Below, in pieces: positions 58,563 through 64,000 of a stretch of DNA of 64,000 nt; within the stretch, counting starts at the first letter, position 1, and each line of letters begins with the position of its first letter. A model generated the notes under the pieces. That model saw only the letters and a program-made list of their open reading frames with translations, had not been told where the DNA came from and did not search any database. The position numbers and the translations under genes were made by a program. The stretch is from Schistosoma haematobium (lineage: Eukaryota; Platyhelminthes; Trematoda; Strigeidida; Schistosomatidae): contig NC_067198.1 in assembly GCF_000699445.3 (NCBI RefSeq), forward strand, positions 38,043,523 through 38,107,522, in the 5' to 3' direction.

Positions 58563-58566
58563 TTGG

Positions 58567-58656
58567 CACGTCACAGACGGTGGCCTATCCGAGAACGGCG
58601 AGCAACAGTCAGGATGCAGGTTGACCCCAGGAAAGCCCGCTATTAAAGGGGAGGAG
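58567..58656 (+). pseudogene. Extra copy of the pol end and purine tract, left of the 5' LTR
   Basis: These 90 bases repeat 63211-63301 (last 26 or so Pol codons, stop and purine tract), with one G fewer in the purine tract. A simple insertion would not have this on its left. It implies a second element copy, a tandem duplication or an assembly join. Confidence 0.85.
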
Positions 58657-59140
58657 TGTTGGGGACGATAGATCCCCAAACTCATATTTTTAAATTTTAT
58701 CTTATCGATCATCGAATCGATTAAATGCTAGATATTTTTATTGGGGTCAATTCATGAACTATCGATTAAAGGCGCAAATAGGTCAATTGATGAACTATCG
58801 ATTAAATGTACAAATAGGTCAATTGATGAACTATCGATTAAATGTTCAAATAGCAGTCAATTGTTGATTAATGTTCAAAAATCTTCCATGACAATATCAA
58901 TTGTAAATATTTGTATAAATACGCTTGACTTGTATGCTTGATCTGATCGGCCTGCCTGACTTGTTATCTGCTGTTGTCTGTAGAATACACTTTCTACACC
59001 TTACCCAGACTTCTTGATCGAGTTAGCAGAGTTGGGGACAACGGACCAGAATAGGCTATCGAGTCGCTGAATCATTGATCCTTCGTTCGTTCGAGTAAGA
59101 CGCATCAGTAATCGCATTCAAGCAATAACGAAGCATAACA
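58657..59140 (+). repeat. 5' LTR of the second element
   Basis: The LTR is 484 bp. It holds three 36-bp tandem units at 58746-58853 and a TATAAATA box at 58914. It opens with the short hairpin-capable string GGGGACGATAGATCCCC. Confidence 0.87.
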
Positions 59141-59143
59141 AAT

Positions 59144-59155
59144 TGGCGACGGTGG
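59144..59155 (+). other. Primer-binding site candidate
   Basis: TGGCGACGGTGG lies three bases after the LTR, in the usual place and starting with TGG. I cannot name the priming tRNA. Confidence 0.5.
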
Positions 59156-59164
59156 TTTTGAATT

Positions 59165-60655
59165 ATGGACCCTGCCAAACTTGAACTGTTACTTGAACAG
59201 CAGCTAAAATTGATGCAAATGTTAATGGAGACCAAGGTTACGCCTCCCTTACAGCCAAGCACGTCTAGTTCAACCACGGCACCATCAGTAGATGGCATCG
59301 CAAATAGCATAGCTGAATTTCATTACGATCCTGATTCTAATGTTACTTTTGAGATGTGGTTCAGGCGATATGAAGATCTATTTAAATTTGATTTCGCCAA
59401 TCAAGATGATGCTTGGAAAGTGCGGCTGCTACTTCGTAAACTGGGTGCAAATGAGCTGGACAAGTATTGCAATCTGATCTTGCCGTTGAACCCACGTGAC
59501 CGATCATTTGCAGACACAGTTCAAACATTAATCCAACATTTCGGCGATAACTCGTCACTGTTTAATACTCGTTATCGTTGCTTGAAGCTAACTATGAACG
59601 AAGATGATGATTTTCTTACGCATGTGGGCGTCGTCAACCGCGAATGCGAACGCTTCCGGTTAAAGTCCTTGACTGAAGATCAGTTTAAGGCCCTGATACT
59701 TATTTGCAGCCTACAGCACCAAACGTTCAGTGACTTACGAACAAGGCTATTAAGTCGTTTAGATCAAGAGCCAAAACTCACCCTGAACGATATAGCTAAT
59801 GAATATCAACGTCTCATCAATCTACAACGAGACACTTCTATGGTCCAGAATGGTGGGTCTAGCCGATTTGAAGTACGAGCGGTGCAACAGACACCTCACA
59901 AAAACAAACACGTCCCCGCTTCATCCAGTCCATCTCACTCCAGCTCTAGACGACAGACTAAAGCAACTCCTCCTGCTCCTTGCTGGCAATGTGGTGCATG
60001 GCGCTACGTTCGAAACTGCCCATTTAATCAACATCGATGCAAGAAGTGTAAGGTTATTGGTCATAGGGATGGTTTTTGTCTGACGAAGATGACTCCAAGT
60101 CAATCAAGAAATACCAAAAAGACCCTTCCTAGATCCCGCACCAATTCATTGAGCTTAGTATCTTCGTGTCAAAGCTCATCACCAAGTCAGAGAAAATTTA
60201 TTACTGTTAACATTAATGGGCATTCATCTAAATTACAAATAGATACAGCATCAGATGTCACTATCCTTTCTCGTAAGACTTGGATCAAAATGGGCAGCCC
60301 AAACTTGCAGCATACAACGCAAAAGCCTCGTACTGCGTGTGGTAACTACCTTCACCTGCTAGGACAAATGGAATGTACAGTCACTTTCCGTGATTTGGCA
60401 TTTGTTGGGGTATGCTACATAACGCCAGCTGACCTAAATTTGCTCGGGTTAGATTGGTTCGACCACTTAAATTTAGCTGATGTCCCGTTTGGATACCATA
60501 TGCAACCTGGTATCACAACCCCAACTACGACAACAACCACACGACTTGGAAGCTTATACGAGGAACCTAATGACGCAGTTTTCGACTATTTTCCAACCTG
60601 GATTGGGTCGCTGCTCTGCCATGAAAGCAACACTTCGATTGAAAACTGGGGCTAA
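59165..60655 (+). CDS. Gag-protease of the second LTR element
   Basis: The frame encodes 496 residues from ATG 59165 (MDPAKLELLLEQQ). A capsid-like region (FEMWFRRYEDLFKFDF) is followed by two zinc knuckles. The first, CWQCGAWRYVRNC near residue 273, appears to have Arg where relatives carry His. The second, CKKCKVIGHRDGFC near residue 292, is a full CCHC. The protease motif IDTASDVTILS (near residue 360) uses DTA. LLGLDWF follows as the C-terminal protease motif. Protein similarity to the family ends near NLADVP (about 60486), and the rest of this frame reads nonsense, because the family sequence continues in the +1 frame. Confidence 0.85.
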   Translation: MDPAKLELLLEQQLKLMQMLMETKVTPPLQPSTSSSTTAPSVDGIANSIAEFHYDPDSNVTFEMWFRRYEDLFKFDFANQDDAWKVRLLLRKLGANELDKYCNLILPLNPRDRSFADTVQTLIQHFGDNSSLFNTRYRCLKLTMNEDDDFLTHVGVVNRECERFRLKSLTEDQFKALILICSLQHQTFSDLRTRLLSRLDQEPKLTLNDIANEYQRLINLQRDTSMVQNGGSSRFEVRAVQQTPHKNKHVPASSSPSHSSSRRQTKATPPAPCWQCGAWRYVRNCPFNQHRCKKCKVIGHRDGFCLTKMTPSQSRNTKKTLPRSRTNSLSLVSSCQSSSPSQRKFITVNINGHSSKLQIDTASDVTILSRKTWIKMGSPNLQHTTQKPRTACGNYLHLLGQMECTVTFRDLAFVGVCYITPADLNLLGLDWFDHLNLADVPFGYHMQPGITTPTTTTTTRLGSLYEEPNDAVFDYFPTWIGSLLCHESNTSIENWG

Positions 60656-63290
60656 GCCTGTTTTTCGCCCAAAGAGACCTGTCCCTTATGCAACATTACA
60701 AACAGTAGATGAAGAGTTGAACCGCCTTCAACAACAAGGAGTTATCACTCCCGTTTCCTACTCTGCATGGGCAGCACCTATTGTGGTTATTAAGAAGGCC
60801 AACGGCACGATACGTATATGTGCTGACTTTTCAACAGGTCTCAATGCAGCTCTAGAACAACATCATTATCCCCTGCCTGTTCCCGCAGACCTATTTACCA
60901 TGCTGAATGGGGGAAGATTTTTCGCTAAGCTGGATCTAGCTGATGCTTATTTGCAAGTGGAAGTAGATGAAGCATCAAGAGAGCTGTTAACTATCAATAC
61001 TCATCGTGGTTTGTTCCAGTATAACCGTCTACCTTTCGGAGTCAAAACTGCACCATCTATTTTCCAGCAACTAATGGATACCATCCTATCAGGTATCTCG
61101 GGAGTCGCGGCTTATTTGGATGACATTTTAATTGTAGCAACGACATTAGAACAGCTACGAGAACGCACGACATTGGTACTGCAACGCATCAGTGACAACG
61201 GTTTCCGGTTACGCCTAGAGAAATGCCAGTTTTATTTGCAGTCGGTAAAATACTTGGGGTTCATTTTCGATGCCGACGGCCGCAGGCCGGATCCTGAGAA
61301 TATCCGAGCTATCAAACTGATGCCAACTCCTACTAATGTCTCGTCACTACGTTCCTTCCTGGGACTTGTCAGCTATTACTCAGCGTTCGTTCCATCGATG
61401 CATGATATTCGCGCCCCACTGAATAGCTTACTGCAGAAGAACAGCTCTTGGAACTGGACTAAACAGTGTGACGCTGCCTTTTGTAAACTGAAGTCCATTA
61501 TTAGTTCGGAATTGCTGTTGACACACTACGATCCAGCCATGCCGATCATCGTAGCTGCAGACGCTTCCGCCTATGGCCTAGGCGCTGTTATCTCCCATCA
61601 GTTCCCGGATGCATCGGAAAAAGCCGTTATGCATGCTGCCCGCACACTAACCCCAGCAGAAAAAAAATACAGCCAGATAGAAAAAGAAGCGCTTGCACTT
61701 GTGTTTGCTGTGCGCCGTTTCCACAAGTTCCTGTACGGTCGGAGATTCACGCTTCTCACAGATCACAAGCCTTTACTCGCAATATTCGGGTCGAAATCTG
61801 GCATTCCAGCTCATTCAGCAAATCGCCTTCAGAGATGGGCTTTAGCACTCTTGGGGTATGATTTCGAGATCCAGTACCGACGCACTCAACAATTCGGTCA
61901 GGCGGATGCCTTATCACGACTCATTAGTGACCAGTTGGCGGCTGAGGAAAACACGGTAATCGCATCTCTGCTAGCGGAAGACCACGCCGAATGTTATCTG
62001 ATGACCGCAATACGAACTTTGCCGGTATCTGCAGTGGACATACAAAATGCTTCTAAGAGCGACCCCATCATCAAGAGAACTATGAGCTATGTCACCAACG
62101 GTTGGCCGACTAAGAAGTTTGATGGTGATATAAAACAGCTGTATCAGCGGCGGGATTCTCTATGCATTGTGAACGACTGCTTGATGTTCGGAGAGAGAGT
62201 GGTTGTGCCAGAATCCCTTCGTGCAAAAGTGCTGAAACAGTTCCACCTTGGTCATCCGGGGGTTAGACGAATGAAATCCATAGCCAGGAGTCATGCGTAT
62301 TGGCCGCTAATGGATCAACATATAACAGAATTGGTTGGGAAATGTATGCGGTGTCAGCAAGCGGCAAAAATGAACGCCAAAGTTCCACCAGTTTCATGGC
62401 CACAACCTGATCATCCTTGGTCCAGAATACACGTCGACTTTGCAGGCCCGATTAACGGAACCATGTATCTAGTTGTAGTCGACGCCCTTTCGAAATGGCC
62501 TGAAATCAACCCTATCATACCGCCAACGACAACTAAAACAATACAGATCCTCACAGAAATTTTCTCCCGAAATGGTATACCAGATGCCATTGTATCTGAT
62601 AATGGTTCACAGTTTACCTCAAGCCAATTCCAGTCATTCTGTCAACGACTAGCCATAAAGCACTTACGCTCACCACCATACCACCCGCAGTCGAATGGGC
62701 AAGCAGAAAGGTTTGTGGATACGTTCAAAAGAGCCTTGGCTAAAACAAAAGGGGAGGGGACGCCAGCAGACGCGTTGCAAAATTTCTTATACGTGTATCG
62801 AACAACACCAAATGAGACGTTGCCTGAGCGAAAGTCCCCAGCAGAGATCCTAATGGGAAGAAGACTGAAAACGATCCACAGTCTGATGCATCCAAGTAAT
62901 GCACCGACACCAGTACGGACAAAGTTTGAAAAGCAATCCACGTACGAAGTGGGATGTCCGGTGTTTGCCCGTGATTACAGACCGACCCATAGTCCATGGA
63001 CAGAAGCGCGAGTGGTCAGAAGAATTGGTCGAGTCATGTACGAAGTAGAGGTAGGCAGCGACAGGTGGCAACGCCATCGGAATCAGTTACGCAAACGGTT
63101 AGCACCAGACTGCCCATCAACAGAATCAAGTATTCCTCTTGACATCCTGCTAGACACATTCAACTTACTGGCAAACCCACCAAAAGAAAAACCTCAACAA
63201 CAAGCTGAAACACGTCACAGACGGTGGCCTATCCGAGAACGGCGAGCAACAGTCAGGATGCAGGTTGACCCCAGGAAAGCCCGCTATTAA
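60477..63290 (+). CDS. Pol: reverse transcriptase, RNase H and integrase of the second LTR element
   Basis: The frame opens after TAG at 60474-60476, with an ATG at 60480, and runs 936 codons. Family-like sequence begins at LDTICNLVSQPQ. RT shows RICADFSTGLN, KLDLADAYLQV and AYLDDILIV (near residue 211). RNase H shows ADASAYGLGAV (near 359) and TDHKPLLAIF (near 426). Integrase has the HHCC box HLGHPGVRR ... CMRCQ and the acidic triad at HVDFAGP, VSDNGSQF and NGQAERF (near 651, 706 and 742). No disruption is visible. It overlaps gag by 179 bases in the +1 frame, so expression needs a shift near 60486 or the copy has a one-base change there. The stop TAA is part of the purine tract. Confidence 0.9.
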   Translation: MMSRLDTICNLVSQPQLRQQPHDLEAYTRNLMTQFSTIFQPGLGRCSAMKATLRLKTGAKPVFRPKRPVPYATLQTVDEELNRLQQQGVITPVSYSAWAAPIVVIKKANGTIRICADFSTGLNAALEQHHYPLPVPADLFTMLNGGRFFAKLDLADAYLQVEVDEASRELLTINTHRGLFQYNRLPFGVKTAPSIFQQLMDTILSGISGVAAYLDDILIVATTLEQLRERTTLVLQRISDNGFRLRLEKCQFYLQSVKYLGFIFDADGRRPDPENIRAIKLMPTPTNVSSLRSFLGLVSYYSAFVPSMHDIRAPLNSLLQKNSSWNWTKQCDAAFCKLKSIISSELLLTHYDPAMPIIVAADASAYGLGAVISHQFPDASEKAVMHAARTLTPAEKKYSQIEKEALALVFAVRRFHKFLYGRRFTLLTDHKPLLAIFGSKSGIPAHSANRLQRWALALLGYDFEIQYRRTQQFGQADALSRLISDQLAAEENTVIASLLAEDHAECYLMTAIRTLPVSAVDIQNASKSDPIIKRTMSYVTNGWPTKKFDGDIKQLYQRRDSLCIVNDCLMFGERVVVPESLRAKVLKQFHLGHPGVRRMKSIARSHAYWPLMDQHITELVGKCMRCQQAAKMNAKVPPVSWPQPDHPWSRIHVDFAGPINGTMYLVVVDALSKWPEINPIIPPTTTKTIQILTEIFSRNGIPDAIVSDNGSQFTSSQFQSFCQRLAIKHLRSPPYHPQSNGQAERFVDTFKRALAKTKGEGTPADALQNFLYVYRTTPNETLPERKSPAEILMGRRLKTIHSLMHPSNAPTPVRTKFEKQSTYEVGCPVFARDYRPTHSPWTEARVVRRIGRVMYEVEVGSDRWQRHRNQLRKRLAPDCPSTESSIPLDILLDTFNLLANPPKEKPQQQAETRHRRWPIRERRATVRMQVDPRKARY

Positions 63291-63301
63291 AGGGGGAGGA
63301 G

Positions 63302-63785
63302 TGTTGGGGACGATAGATCCCCAAACTCATATTTTTAAATTTTATCTTATCGATCATCGAATCGATTAAATGCTAGATATTTTTATTGGGGTCAATTCAT
63401 GAACTATCGATTAAAGGCGCAAATAGGTCAATTGATGAACTATCGATTAAATGTACAAATAGGTCAATTGATGAACTATCGATTAAATGTTCAAATAGCA
63501 GTCAATTGTTGATTAATGTTCAAAAATCTTCCATGACAATATCGATTGTAAATATTTGTATAAATACGCTTGACTTGTATGCTTGATCTGATCGGCCTGC
63601 CTGACTTGTTATCTGCTGTTGTCTGTAGAATACACTTTCTACACCTTACCCAGACTTCTTGATCGAGTTAGCAGAGTTGGGGACAACGGACCAGAATAGG
63701 CTATCGAGTCGCTGAATCATTGATCCTTCGTTCGTTCGAGTAAGACGCATCAGTAATCGCATTCAAGCAATAACGAAGCATAACA
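63302..63785 (+). repeat. 3' LTR of the second element
   Basis: This is the second 484-bp copy, with 36-bp units at 63391-63498. It is preceded by the purine tract AAAGGGGGAGGAG at 63289-63301. Confidence 0.87.
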
Positions 63786-64000
63786 CACTTAACCAACTAG
63801 ACCACTGAGCCGGCATCCAATGGTGTTAATGTCTAACTTCAACCAGTCCACAAAGTTGCGCCATCGCATACCATTGTCTTGGCTCAGTGGTCTAGTTGGT
63901 TAAGCGCCTGGCGCGGGACTGATAGGTTTTGGGTTCGAATCTCGCGGGGTATGGGATCGTGTGTACTAAACAATATGTAAAACATGTAGTAAAAAAATAA
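63786..64000 (+). repeat. Duplicate of 58237-58451 directly after the 3' LTR
   Basis: The 215 bases match with one visible difference (AAACATGTAG versus AAACGTGTAG). They start CACTTAACCAACTAG exactly at the LTR end. The window stops before the copy ends. Confidence 0.9.

Larger units (their letters stand above)
58657..63785 (+). mobile_element. Second Ty3-group LTR retrotransposon (K02A2.6/Mag-like), nearly intact
   Basis: The element has 484-bp LTRs beginning TGTTGGGGACG and ending CATAACA, with gag-protease and pol frames between. The pol stop overlaps the purine tract. The clade is judged from Pol style (YLDD, Gag with two zinc knuckles, DTA protease) and is tentative. One visible base differs between the LTRs (58899 region: TATCAATTG versus TATCGATTG), so the insertion is young. 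The flanks are abnormal: the left flank is a copy of its own pol end (58567-58656). Confidence 0.88.

Overview
This window looks like a blood-fluke (Schistosoma) chromosome, or a very close relative. It is AT-rich, has no prokaryote-like gene packing, and has split genes with GT-AG introns. It also holds dense copies of repeats that I recognise as schistosome types: tRNA-promoter repeats carrying hammerhead ribozymes (Smα-type), RTE/SR2-like and Penelope-like fragments, and a CsRn1/Boudicca-type Ty3 element. I cannot fix the species.

Only one host gene is supported. The last three coding exons of a P2X ATP-gated cation channel lie on the + strand at 13190-13320, 44194-44350 and 48661-48927, with matching splice phases (0/2, 1/0, 0/stop). 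They are separated by introns of about 30.9 kb and 4.3 kb. The first exon carries the end of the ATP-binding NFR motif and a Cys pair. The second carries the binding Lys of the IKAYGIR motif and the start of TM2. The third carries the end of TM2, a YxxxK motif and the cytoplasmic tail. Upstream exons were not found and probably lie left of the window.

Nearly everything else is mobile DNA in layers. The two commonest families both join a Pol III-type internal promoter (A box, B box) to a hammerhead ribozyme just downstream. The A-type (about 40 copies) uses CTGAGGA with a GCACTG/CAGTGC stem I. The B-type has a 336-bp monomer and matches my memory of Smα. At least seven A-type copies and one B-type copy keep a plausible complete ribozyme core. 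Many copies sit as head-to-head inverted pairs. Other families are: RTE 3' ends and a 312-bp RTE-derived short element with a 12-bp target duplication; Penelope-like fragments with a ruined RT active site; 280-bp inverted-repeat elements like MITEs; and several unnamed families (called T, U, V and W here).

The right end (51.9-64 kb) holds two nearly intact LTR retrotransposons. The first (51956-57440) is a CsRn1-type Ty3 element with apparently identical 529-bp LTRs, a CHCC gag box and a tRNA-Trp-like primer site. The second (58657-63785) is another Ty3-group element with 484-bp LTRs differing at one visible base; a 381-bp solo LTR of its family sits at 19159-19539. In both, gag-protease and RT-RNaseH-integrase lie in frames related by +1. 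The second element is bracketed by near-identical copies of neighbouring DNA, which points to a recent tandem duplication or to two haplotypes joined in the assembly.

Strand for the hammerhead repeats means the direction of the tRNA-like promoter. Repeat edges are good to about 10-20 bases unless a target duplication fixes them.
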